A DNA stretch of 22,228 nt. Source: PALSA-607 sp036510735. Lineage in GTDB: Bacteria; Actinomycetota; Actinomycetes; Acidothermales; Acidothermaceae. A program made the translations under genes and the position numbers. Positions 13,528 to 20,760 of the stretch are shown piece after piece. Each line of letters starts with the position of its first letter. Within the stretch, counting starts at the first letter, position 1. The notes below the pieces were generated by a model. It saw nothing but the letters and a program-made list of their open reading frames with translations. It ran no database searches and was not told the DNA's origin. Location of the stretch: positions 1-22,228 of the forward strand of contig DATCDK010000182.1 of the NCBI GenBank assembly GCA_036510735.1. The letters run 5' to 3'.

Positions 13528-14439
13528 TCAGTCGCGCAGATACATCCGCAGGGTCACGAAGGAGGCCAGGCCCGAGATCAGGATGGAAATCCCGAGGATG
13601 AACGGCAGCGTGTAGAACACGTCGCTCCACTCGACGAGCGATCCGAACGCCCCGAAGACCGCTCGCAGGCTGTGGTCGATGAGCGCCACCTTGATCGCCG
13701 ACAGGGCAGCGAATCCGACCACCGCACCCAGCAATCCGCCGACGATGCCCTCGAGCAGGAACGGCAATTGGATGTAGAGATTCGATGCGCCGACAAGCCG
13801 CATGATGCCGGTCTCGCGCTTTCGACTTGCGGCAGAGACCTGCACCGCGACGCCGATCAACACGACGGCCGCGATGATGACGGTGGCCGAAATAACGATG
13901 GCGACAACACGCAATTGATTGAGAATCGCGAAGAGCTTGTTGAGGAACGCATGCTCATCTTGCACTGAATCGACACCAGGTTTACCTGACAACGCACTGC
14001 TGACGACATCGAACTTCTTCGGGTCTTGCAACTTCACGACGAACGATTCGGGCAACGCATCAGGTGACGTGTTCTTCACCAGATCAGGAGCATCCTTGAA
14101 TGTCTCCTTGAACAGTTCGTAAGCCCTTGCCTGATCGACAAAATCGATGCTCTTCACGGTCGGCTGCAATGCTTGGAGCTCGTTCTGCACATCGGTGATC
14201 TGTGCCTGTGTCGCCGCAGTCGGGCAGTTCGGATTTGTGCTGTGCGCCGAGCACAAATACACAGAGACCTGCAACTGGTTGTACCAGTAATGCTTCATGT
14301 GGCCGACCTGCCGTTGCACGAGCAACGCCACACCCAGCGCCATCATCGAGAACGCTGTGATGACAACCACGGAGAACATCATGAGGACGTTCTTGCGCAG
14401 GCCAATAGCCAGCTCTGAGAACACAAATCGAAACCGCAT
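13528..14439 (-). CDS. ftsX: Cell division protein FtsX
   Basis: A 303-residue permease-like subunit with four membrane segments at about 18-40, 172-195, 223-245 and 270-295, and a large outer domain at 45-170 between the first two. The opening FVFSELAIGLRKNVLMMFSVVVITAFSMM is typical of actinobacterial FtsX. Two cysteines about seven residues apart around residues 53-60 of the outer domain may form a disulfide. FtsX with FtsE transmits ATP hydrolysis to peptidoglycan hydrolases (RipC in mycobacteria) outside the membrane. It follows ftsE by 30 bp. Confidence 0.95.
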   Translation of the reverse strand: MRFRFVFSELAIGLRKNVLMMFSVVVITAFSMMALGVALLVQRQVGHMKHYWYNQLQVSVYLCSAHSTNPNCPTAATQAQITDVQNELQALQPTVKSIDFVDQARAYELFKETFKDAPDLVKNTSPDALPESFVVKLQDPKKFDVVSSALSGKPGVDSVQDEHAFLNKLFAILNQLRVVAIVISATVIIAAVVLIGVAVQVSAASRKRETGIMRLVGASNLYIQLPFLLEGIVGGLLGAVVGFAALSAIKVALIDHSLRAVFGAFGSLVEWSDVFYTLPFILGISILISGLASFVTLRMYLRD

Positions 14440-14469
14440 GAGGTCCTTACCGGGCAGTTGCGGACGTGT

Positions 14470-15159
14470 CTAGTTGGAGTAGCCGTACACCCCGCGGGAC
14501 TGATCGCGGATCATCTTGCCGCCCTCGAGCTCGATCACTCGCCGCCGCATCGAGTCGACGATCTGCGAGTCGTGCGTAGCCATGACGACGGTGGTGCCGG
14601 TCCGGTTGATCCGGTCGAGAAGCTTCATGATGCCGACGCTGGTCGTGGGGTCGAGGTTCCCGGTCGGCTCGTCGGCCAGCAGGATGATCGGCCGGTTGGC
14701 GAAGGCACGCGCGATCGCGACGCGCTGTTGCTCACCGCCCGACAGCTCCCCCGGCAGCCGGTTGGCCTTGTCGGCCAGCCCGACGAGGTCGAGCACCTCG
14801 GGGATGATCTTGCGAATCTGGGTCTGCGGCCGACCGATGACCTCGAGCGCGAAGGCCACGTTCTGCGTCACGGTCTTGTTCGGCAGCAGCCGGAAGTCCT
14901 GGAAGACGGTGCCGATCTGGCGTCGCAGGCCCGGCACCTTCCACGACGACAGCCGGCCGAGGTCCTTGCCCGCCACGTGCACCCGGCCATGGCTGGGCTT
15001 CTCCTCCTTGAGAACCAACCGGAGGAAGGTCGATTTGCCCGATCCGGAGGCCCCAACGAGGAAGACAAATTCGCCCTTTTCGACCTCGAGAGTCACGTTG
15101 TCGAGGGCTGGCCGCGTCTGTTTGGGGTAGACCTTGGTCACGTCGTCGAACCTGATCAC
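14470..15159 (-). CDS. ftsE: Cell division ATP-binding protein FtsE
   Basis: A 229-residue ABC ATPase with complete motifs: Walker A GASGSGKST at 36-44, Q-loop Gln87, signature LSGGEQQR at 139-146, Walker B IILLADE at 158-164, D-loop after TGNLD, and switch His196. FDDVTKVYPK at the N-terminus is standard for FtsE. It forms a dimer on the cytoplasmic side of FtsX. The gene is the first of the run ftsE - ftsX - S41 protease - smpB. In most actinobacteria prfB directly precedes ftsE; here about 2 kb with two other genes separates them. Confidence 0.97.
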   Translation of the reverse strand: MIRFDDVTKVYPKQTRPALDNVTLEVEKGEFVFLVGASGSGKSTFLRLVLKEEKPSHGRVHVAGKDLGRLSSWKVPGLRRQIGTVFQDFRLLPNKTVTQNVAFALEVIGRPQTQIRKIIPEVLDLVGLADKANRLPGELSGGEQQRVAIARAFANRPIILLADEPTGNLDPTTSVGIMKLLDRINRTGTTVVMATHDSQIVDSMRRRVIELEGGKMIRDQSRGVYGYSN

Positions 15160-15374
15160 GACATCATCACGCTTGCCAGTCTAGGCACGAAGGGGCCGGA
15201 CGCCGGGCAGCGGCGGCGCAAGGTCGGCCCGGATTCTGCCGAATGACATAGAACGAAATGCATCCGATGGCTCGCGCAGGGGCGAAACCAGAGGGACACT
15301 AGTGCCAACAGCCACACCCACAGCCACATCCAAAGCGACACCCAAGAAAGATGACACAGCGGGAGGCGAGCGCG

Positions 15375-15557
15375 ATGTCGTGTGAACACCTCGTCTGCGC
15401 CGCCTGTGCAGGTCCCGTCGATGAAGGCCGCTGCCCCAGCTGCCGCGCCGCTCGAGCGCACCTTCACCCGCACGGCAACGCGGCGTTCCCGCCGGCCGCC
15501 GTCGTGGCGATCGTGGCGATGGTCGCGCTGATCTTGCTCTTGATCACGGGTCACTAA
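15375..15557 (+). CDS. Small zinc-ribbon membrane protein
   Basis: A 60-residue protein not assigned to a family. Cys8-x2-Cys11 and Cys20-x2-Cys23, spaced by eight residues, make a zinc-ribbon knuckle pair; a further Cys3 and His5 lie just before. Residues about 37-58 form one membrane helix (AVVAIVAMVALILLLI), so the ribbon probably sits in the cytoplasm with the helix at the C-terminus. ATG 15375 is preferred over an upstream in-frame ATG at 15351, because GGGAGG lies eight bases before it. It is divergent from ftsE and followed by a strong terminator. Confidence 0.68.
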   Translation: MSCEHLVCAACAGPVDEGRCPSCRAARAHLHPHGNAAFPPAAVVAIVAMVALILLLITGH

Positions 15558-15595
15558 CAGCCCACTGAGACAGGCACCGAAGACACAGGTCAAAG

Positions 15596-15632
15596 AAGAA
15601 GGGCCCGGCGATAACTCGCCGGGCCCTTCTTT
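15596..15632. terminator. Strong bidirectional intrinsic terminator
   Basis: AAGAAGGGCCCGGCG (15596-15610) pairs perfectly with 15617-15631 around a 6-base loop, a 15-bp stem. The A-rich left and T-rich right edges give a short U-tract in both directions. It lies between the convergent small zinc-ribbon gene and the LPFTG gene and can serve both. Confidence 0.88.
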
Positions 15633-15651
15633 CGTTCTTGTCGTTCGACTC

Positions 15652-16860
15652 CTACTTGCCTGTCCTGTCGATCCAGGTCAGGTGGCTCAACCGGTGACGC
15701 CGACTTGAAGCGACCAACAGACCACCCGCGAGCAACAGCCCGATGGCGACCAAAGTCGTCTGCAGGACCGGCTGCCCGGTGAACGGAAGCACCGCAACGG
15801 GCGGCGTCTTGGGCGGGGGCTGGGTGAAGGTGACGCCGAGAACGGAGGTCGGTGCGGCGGCGCAGGTCGCGGCCTTGTTCGCCGTCAATGTCCAGGTCGT
15901 CGACGCCCCAGCGGAGAACGTAAATCCGGTCAAGGCTGCAGCAGTGATCGTCGTGGTCGATCCGTACGCGACCGTGTACTTGCCGGCAGCCACTCCAGTG
16001 CTGCCGTTCAGGTAGGTCACGCCCGTGATGCCCGGGATCACGTAGAACGCTGCCGATTCCTTGCCGCTCGTGCACACGCCCTGCGTGATGGTGGGTACGG
16101 CAGGCGTCACGACGACGGCGCTAACACCAGGTGGCGGCGGGGGCGGGGGCGGCGGGCTTGAGCTGCCACCTCCACAAGTGCCAGCGCCCGAGATGGTCGC
16201 CGACCAGGCCGTGGTGCCGGTAAGCGTCTTGCCCGGCTTGGCCTGCGCGGTGATCTTGATGAGGGTGCCGACCGCCTCGCTGACCGTGCCGGCGGGTGCG
16301 GCGACGGGTGCGCCGTTGCCGATCGCGACGAAGTAGTCAGCGACGGTCGACGACGGGATCGTGTAGCTGCCCGTCGCGACGGTGCAGCTCGCGTTGGTGA
16401 ACGTCGGCGCGGTCGCCGCAGTGTTCCGGCTGCAGGTGCCAGGAAGCGTGACCGAGCCGGTGTTGGTCTCGGTGACCTTGTCAGTCCAGGTGCCGTGAAC
16501 GGTCAGCGAAGCGCTCTTCGCGCTGCCGGACACGCCAGTCTGGAGCACGGTGACCGACTTGAACGGCGGCGTCTTGGCGGGCGACGCAGGAATCGTGGTC
16601 GGCAGCCCGGAGAGGGTGCCGCCACCGGTGTGGCTGACCTCGGTGATCGAGTCAGCAAGGATCCAGTCGTTGGAGATCGTCCAGCTCACCGTGTAGGTGC
16701 CATTGGACTGGCACTGCGCGGAACCGGAGACAAGGCTCGCGTGCGCGCTTGCGGCGGTGACGAGCGCCAGCGAGGCGACCCCACCGACGCCGACGCTCAA
16801 GGCGAGTGCCGCAATCGAACGCGGACGTGGGAGCCGCGGAATTCGCGGATGTAACCGCAT
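15652..16860 (-). CDS. Sortase-anchored (LPFTG) cell-surface protein with duplicated module
   Basis: A 402-residue secreted protein. It has an N-terminal signal peptide with a basic start and hydrophobic core (residues about 15-40, cleavage near ASAHA), and at the C-terminus LPFTG (358-362), a membrane helix (about 368-385) and a basic tail (RRHR), the full sortase signal. Between these are Thr/Ser/Ala-rich beta-type sequences: a first domain (about 45-145), then two similar modules of about 70 residues bounded by Cys159/Cys229 and Cys263/Cys333, separated by nine consecutive prolines (236-244). Function is unknown; a wall-anchored adhesin or structural protein is plausible. ATG 16860 is fixed by the signal peptide. 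Its 5' leader is strongly structured. The gene interrupts the usual prfB-ftsE neighbourhood. Confidence 0.85.
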   Translation of the reverse strand: MRLHPRIPRLPRPRSIAALALSVGVGGVASLALVTAASAHASLVSGSAQCQSNGTYTVSWTISNDWILADSITEVSHTGGGTLSGLPTTIPASPAKTPPFKSVTVLQTGVSGSAKSASLTVHGTWTDKVTETNTGSVTLPGTCSRNTAATAPTFTNASCTVATGSYTIPSSTVADYFVAIGNGAPVAAPAGTVSEAVGTLIKITAQAKPGKTLTGTTAWSATISGAGTCGGGSSSPPPPPPPPPGVSAVVVTPAVPTITQGVCTSGKESAAFYVIPGITGVTYLNGSTGVAAGKYTVAYGSTTTITAAALTGFTFSAGASTTWTLTANKAATCAAAPTSVLGVTFTQPPPKTPPVAVLPFTGQPVLQTTLVAIGLLLAGGLLVASSRRHRLSHLTWIDRTGK

Positions 16861-16865
16861 AACAG

Positions 16866-16943
16866 ACCTGCCCTCTAGTCGGATGACAAGGGGTCGGTCT
16901 CACCACTCGCTCCCCGCAACCATCCGCAAGAGCTACGGCAGGT
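16866..16943 (-). promoter_or_regulatory. Candidate structured 5' leader sequestering the ribosome binding site
   Basis: On the minus strand a 78-nt segment folds into one long irregular hairpin: 16937-16943 pairs with 16866-16872 (7 bp), 16929-16932 with 16873-16876 (4 bp), 16921-16926 with 16880-16885 (6 bp) and 16912-16915 with 16890-16893 (4 bp). The purine-rich stretch AGAGGGCAGG that should bind the ribosome lies in the 3' strand of the outer stems, ending about six bases before the ATG at 16860. It matches no riboswitch class I recognise. Confidence 0.5.
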
Positions 16944-17208
16944 GACCGGTGTTACCAGTCGCGGATCAAAGCGTCCCCACGTTGTTGCTTCCCCAATATG
17001 GCTGTAGACGCGATGGTTTCGCAACGCAACTGGCCGATCATGGGGTGGAAATCGTCGAAGTTACGCCACCCGGACTAGCCTCGCTAGCCCGTCCGGAGCA
17101 GCGAATTCGCGGCAATAAAGGGTTCGGATGGATCAACAGATCCCCAGCCCGCCGCCGTCCAACTGCTTCGATTGTGGCTTGAATCAGTCGAAACGTGCCC
17201 AGAAAGGG
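16944..17208. other. Intergenic region upstream of the LPFTG gene and downstream of prfB
   Basis: With the leader above, 16861-17208 is the longest gene-free stretch. Apart from the structured leader it holds an interrupted hairpin at 17070-17096 (CCGGAC-TAGC paired with GCTA-GTCCGG, four bases bulged) without a T-run. It could mark the end of the prfB transcript. I see no convincing gene, tRNA or further repeat here. Confidence 0.6.
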
Positions 17209-18312
17209 CTAACCAGCGCGTCGCTTCCAGCGGATGCCCGCCTCGATGAATTCGTCGATCTCGCCGTCGAGAACCGCGGTCGTGTTGCCGGTCTCCACGT
17301 CGGTCCGCAGGTCCTTGACCAGCTGGTAGGGGTGCAGCACGTAGTTGCGGATCTGGGTGCCCCAACTCGTCGTGCTGTCGCCCCGGATCTCGGCCATCTT
17401 GGCGGCTTCGTCCTGCCGGCGCCGCTCGAGCAGTTTCGCCTGCAAAACGAGCATCGCGCTGGCCCGGTTCTGGATCTGGCTGCGCTCGTTCTGGCAGCTC
17501 ACCACGATCCCGGTAGGCAGGTGGGTGATGCGGACCGCGGAATCCGTCGTGTTGACGCCCTGGCCGCCCGGCCCTGACGACCGGTAGACGTCGACCCTGA
17601 TGTCGTCGTCCGGAACCTCGACGTGGTCAGACGACTCGACGACGGGGACGACGTCGACGCCTGCAAAAGAGGTCTGTCGGCGTCCCTGGTTGTCGAACGG
17701 GCTGATGCGTACGAGGCGGTGCGTCCCGTGCTCGGGCGACAAAGTGCCGTAGGCGTAAGGGACTTTGACCGCAAAGGTGGCCGACTTGATGCCCGCCTCT
17801 TCGGCGTAGGAGGTGTCGTAGACCTCGGTCGGGTAGTTGTGCCGCTCGGCCCACCGCAGGTACATGCGCAGCAGCATCTGTGCCCAGTCGGCCGCGTCGA
17901 CACCGCCGGCTTGAGAGTTGATGGTCACGAGGGCCTCGCGCGAGTCGTACTCCCCCGACAACAAGGTGCGGACCTCGAGTTCGCCGATCGCCTTGGTCAG
18001 CGCCACGATCTCGGCCAGCGCCTCGACGTGAACGCCCGCGTCTTCTTCGGAGTCAGCGAGGTCGAGCAAGACGGCTGCGTCGTCGAGCCGCGACCGCAGC
18101 CCCTCGACCTTGCGCACGTCACCCTGCGCGTGCGAGAGCTTGCTGGTGACGCGCTGCGCCTCTTCGGGGTCGTTCCAGAGGTCGGGCGCGGCCGCTTGCT
18201 CCTCGAGCTTGGCCACCTGACGACGCAATGCCGGGACGTCGAGCACTTGCTCGATGCTGGACAGCGTGGCATCGAGGGCCTTGAGCTCGTCGCGTGGATC
18301 GGCGGTAGGCAC
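17209..18312 (-). CDS. prfB: Peptide chain release factor 2 (RF2)
   Basis: A 367-residue class I release factor. The stop-codon recognition tripeptide SPF is at 204-206, diagnostic for RF2 (UGA and UAA), and the catalytic GGQ is at 249-251 within SSGPGGQGVN. N-terminal helical domain and C-terminal domain are complete. The frame is continuous, with no programmed +1 frameshift such as controls prfB in Escherichia coli. GTG 18312 is assumed; no good ribosome binding site precedes it. The gene lies upstream of the ftsE block on the same strand but is separated from it by the LPFTG gene. Confidence 0.97.
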   Translation of the reverse strand: MPTADPRDELKALDATLSSIEQVLDVPALRRQVAKLEEQAAAPDLWNDPEEAQRVTSKLSHAQGDVRKVEGLRSRLDDAAVLLDLADSEEDAGVHVEALAEIVALTKAIGELEVRTLLSGEYDSREALVTINSQAGGVDAADWAQMLLRMYLRWAERHNYPTEVYDTSYAEEAGIKSATFAVKVPYAYGTLSPEHGTHRLVRISPFDNQGRRQTSFAGVDVVPVVESSDHVEVPDDDIRVDVYRSSGPGGQGVNTTDSAVRITHLPTGIVVSCQNERSQIQNRASAMLVLQAKLLERRRQDEAAKMAEIRGDSTTSWGTQIRNYVLHPYQLVKDLRTDVETGNTTAVLDGEIDEFIEAGIRWKRRAG

Positions 18313-18529
18313 GAGGTCCGAGCGTAGTCGCTACACGCGGTGCGGCTCGTACGAGCGCCGCCGCGGCGTCCCGGGGAGCGCTGATGCTCAGCGCGTGTTC
18401 TTGCACGCGCTGGACACCAACGGTCCCGACAAACCTGCCGCCGCCCCCGACGTCCGCACAAATCTGGGACGTGCGCCACCCTCCGAGGGCAGCGACCGTC
18501 CCCGATTTCAGGCCGGGAGAGAATGAGGG
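18313..18529. other. Divergent intergenic region between prfB and lipase gene
   Basis: 217 bp holding the promoters of two divergent genes. The only striking element is the 10-bp palindrome CTCGTACGAG flanked by GCGG and CGCCGC (about 18341-18361), possibly a regulator site. No confident -10/-35 pair is seen on either strand. Confidence 0.3.
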
Positions 18530-19501
18530 ATGCCCGCCGCCCGGACCCACCCCGCGCGGCGACACGGGTTCGTCTGGTCGACGTCCGCTGGCGTCGTGAG
18601 TCTGCTGTTGTCGGCGTGCTCCGGCTCGCACCACTCGGCGTCCGCGGCTACGAGCGCAAGCGTCGTCTCATCGCCAGCTGCATCGACAGCGTCGGCGAGC
18701 GGCCCACCCAGCGCGTTGGCGTCGAGCGTGGCGCCTGCGAGTAGTCCGCCCGCCGTGAGTGCTGTGGCATCGCCGAACAGCGCGTCGCCAACCAGCTCGC
18801 CGTCCCCTGTTGACCTGTCAACGGTGGGGCCGATCATCTTGGTGCCCGGCTACGGCGGCAGCGACACGATGCTGGAGACCCTCGCGAATCGGCTGCACAG
18901 CGCAGGGCGGACGACGATCCTGCTCACGTTGCCGGACGACGCAACCGGCGACCTGAATGTGCAAGCGGGCATCCTCGCCGCGCGGGTAACCGAGGCGTTG
19001 AACGCTGGCGCGCCATCGGTCGACCTCGTGGGCTACTCGGCGGGTGGAATCGTGATCGGCCTGTTCGTGGCAGCGCATCCGAAGGATGTTCGCCAGGTGG
19101 TCACCATCGGCTCACCACTGCACGGCACGGAGATCGCCGCACTTGCGGTGACGCTGAACGTGTCATCGTCGGTATGTCCGATCGCCTGTCGACAGATGGC
19201 GCCAGGATCGTCGGTACTCGCGTCACTTGACGCCGCCGAGCCCGCACATACCGGTGTGCCGTGGACGTCGATGTGGACCACCGACGACCAAGTCGTACTT
19301 CCACCTGATTCGGCACGCTTCACTGGTGCGACGAACATCGTGCTGCAAGACGTGTGCGCCGACGACACCGCGAACCATCTCAACCTGCCGGCCGATCCAC
19401 TCGTGGCGGGCCTCACCTTGCGTGCACTCGACACATCGAATGCGGGCAGCCCATCGGCGTCCGACTGCTCGAACTTGCGAGCACTGGGCACCGGCACATG
19501 A
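18530..19501 (+). CDS. Lipoprotein alpha/beta-hydrolase (secreted lipase/esterase)
   Basis: A 323-residue exported lipoprotein. The lipobox LSAC at 27-30 puts the lipid-modified Cys at position 30. Residues 31-95 are a low-complexity Ser/Ala/Pro spacer, as in many wall-spanning actinobacterial lipoproteins. The hydrolase domain begins with IILVPGYGGSDTMLETLANRL (oxyanion region), the nucleophile elbow GYSAGG gives Ser170, SPLHGTE follows at 195-201, and Asp252 or Asp253 (WTTDDQVV) and His283 (TANHLNL) complete a plausible triad. Paired cysteines (216/220, 276/313) suggest disulfides. It resembles triacylglycerol lipases of the Streptomyces type. The ATG follows GAGGG closely; substrate not predictable. 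Confidence 0.88.
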   Translation: MPAARTHPARRHGFVWSTSAGVVSLLLSACSGSHHSASAATSASVVSSPAASTASASGPPSALASSVAPASSPPAVSAVASPNSASPTSSPSPVDLSTVGPIILVPGYGGSDTMLETLANRLHSAGRTTILLTLPDDATGDLNVQAGILAARVTEALNAGAPSVDLVGYSAGGIVIGLFVAAHPKDVRQVVTIGSPLHGTEIAALAVTLNVSSSVCPIACRQMAPGSSVLASLDAAEPAHTGVPWTSMWTTDDQVVLPPDSARFTGATNIVLQDVCADDTANHLNLPADPLVAGLTLRALDTSNAGSPSASDCSNLRALGTGT

Positions 19502-19532
19502 GTGGGCTCCGGGTATGGCCGAAGTGCGCAAA

Positions 19533-20147
19533 CTACGAACGCGCGAACGCCAGCAGCGGCCTGTAGTCGCCCGCATCGGCTGCTCGCAACGCCGCGATGT
19601 ATCGACTTCTGATTTGGGACGGCGTGCCGGGATTGATTCGACCCCAAGTGAAGGGCTGCGCGCCGAGAGACCGCATGACTAAGTCCGTGGCCGCGCGTGA
19701 GTGGCGTCCGTTTCCGTTGGAGAACGGATGGATCGCGACAAGGTCGCGGTGAAACTTGCAGCCGATTTCGTCAGTGGACAGCTCGGTGTCGGCAATCCAA
19801 TGTGTCGCGTCCGCGCAGAGGTCTCGCACCTTTGTGGAGATATAGCGAGGGTCGCATCCAATGTTCTTCTCCGTTAAGCGGTACTCCCCGGCCCAGTTCC
19901 AAACGTCGCTGAACATCGCCTTATGTAGCCGCCGCAGCACAAGGTCGTCGAGCAACTCGTTTGTCGAGACCGTCTGCCAACGACGAGCACTCAGCGCATT
20001 CGCGATGTTCTCGACCTCCGCTGCATTCAGGTCCGCTCTTGTCGCGATCCAGGACGGCTTGAGCCCGACCTTCTCCTCGTCGGATAGCGGGGTTGCGCCG
20101 TCTGGCTCCTCTTCGGACCGCCATGAGGCGTCGTCGCGGTCAGGCAC
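19533..20147 (-). CDS. Fic-domain protein, mobile mystery protein B family
   Basis: A 204-residue Fic/Doc-fold protein. The catalytic motif HPFSNGNGRHSR at 140-151 is complete (His140, and the GNGR phosphate loop), as in active AMP-transferases. MFSDVWNWAGEYR at 78-90 is a second family landmark. Fic enzymes attach AMP or other nucleotides to target proteins. The arrangement with an upstream HTH gene fits the described pair mobile mystery proteins A and B (TIGR02612/TIGR02613), found in mobile elements. GTG 20147 overlaps the end of the A gene by 8 bp. The inhibitory motif (S/T)xxxE(G/N) is not obvious in this protein, so inhibition would have to come from the partner. Confidence 0.88.
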   Translation of the reverse strand: MPDRDDASWRSEEEPDGATPLSDEEKVGLKPSWIATRADLNAAEVENIANALSARRWQTVSTNELLDDLVLRRLHKAMFSDVWNWAGEYRLTEKNIGCDPRYISTKVRDLCADATHWIADTELSTDEIGCKFHRDLVAIHPFSNGNGRHSRAATDLVMRSLGAQPFTWGRINPGTPSQIRSRYIAALRAADAGDYRPLLAFARS

Positions 20148-20613
20148 TCCATAGCCCTGGCCGGTCCACCCAGTCGGCTGCGGCGTCGGCTAGTAGGCGT
20201 TCGGCGACGGACCGCTTTGGCGTCTGATCCTCGAGCAGCATCGTGTGCTGGACCGGGTCGAGAAATTTCACTGCCTGTTTGCCGGCCTGTTCCTGCACTC
20301 TTTCTTCGAGTGGTCGCCGAGGCACCAGGGCGTAGACCAGGTCGCAGTCGAGCGCCTCGGCGGCTCGCCGAAGCGAGCTCAGCTGGGCCGTGTCCGCAAG
20401 CTCGCTTACCTCGAGTCGCACCACTGTCGACTCGGCCACACCCATGCGCGCGGCCAGGTCGTTGGATGACATCCCAAGGGCTTCCCGAATCGCGCGCAGC
20501 CAGCCGCTGCGCGGCACGGCGAAATGGGTGGCTTCGTCGCGGAGCAGCTCTGCACGCTCGTCGAGGCTCCGACGGGCCTGGCGCCGGCTGGCCGCGCTCG
20601 TCGTTCTAGGCAT
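20140..20613 (-). CDS. XRE-type HTH protein, mobile mystery protein A family
   Basis: A 157-residue protein with a helix-turn-helix at about residues 40-95 (IREALGMSSNDLAARMGVAESTVVRLE), preceded by a basic N-terminus and followed by CDLVYALVPRRPLEERV, all typical of mobile mystery protein A. ATG 20613 is chosen because GGAGG lies five bases upstream; longer forms run through promoter and operator sequence. It is translated just before the Fic gene and overlaps it by 8 bp, like an antitoxin-toxin pair, and very probably represses its own promoter through the three palindromes upstream. Confidence 0.87.
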   Translation of the reverse strand: MPRTTSAASRRQARRSLDERAELLRDEATHFAVPRSGWLRAIREALGMSSNDLAARMGVAESTVVRLEVSELADTAQLSSLRRAAEALDCDLVYALVPRRPLEERVQEQAGKQAVKFLDPVQHTMLLEDQTPKRSVAERLLADAAADWVDRPGLWSA

Positions 20614-20628
20614 GGCGCCTCCATAATC

Positions 20629-20710
20629 ATGCATTGCGATGCTCAATAACTCGTATTCACCAAGCATTATAATGCTTAATACTGTCGCCATGTCAAGCAC
20701 TGTGATGCCT
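20629..20710 (-). promoter_or_regulatory. Promoter with three phased operators (mobile mystery A/B)
   Basis: TTGACA (20696-20691, minus strand) and TATAAT (20671-20666) are consensus boxes with a 19-bp spacer. A perfect 16-bp palindrome, AAGCATTATAATGCTT at 20662-20677, covers the -10 box. Related palindromes lie at 20629-20644 (core GCATTGCGATGC) and 20695-20710 (AAGCACTGTGATGCCT). The three centres (20636.5, 20669.5, 20702.5) are exactly 33 bp apart, about three DNA turns. Confidence 0.82.
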
Positions 20711-20760
20711 GAAGCTGTCGCGGGCTAACAAGCACCGACCGTTCGGTGCAGGGGCTCGGT

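Noticed and set aside
15302..15385. 27-codon plus-strand frame rich in Thr, Pro and Lys before the zinc-ribbon gene
   Set aside because: Low complexity, no ribosome binding site and no clear start; more likely leader sequence.
16866..16943. c-di-AMP (ydaO) riboswitch upstream of a surface gene
   Set aside because: The conserved ydaO sequence blocks are not found; only the structure suggests a switch.
17209..18312. Programmed frameshift in prfB
   Set aside because: The frame is continuous from GTG to stop, with no internal UGA near codon 25.
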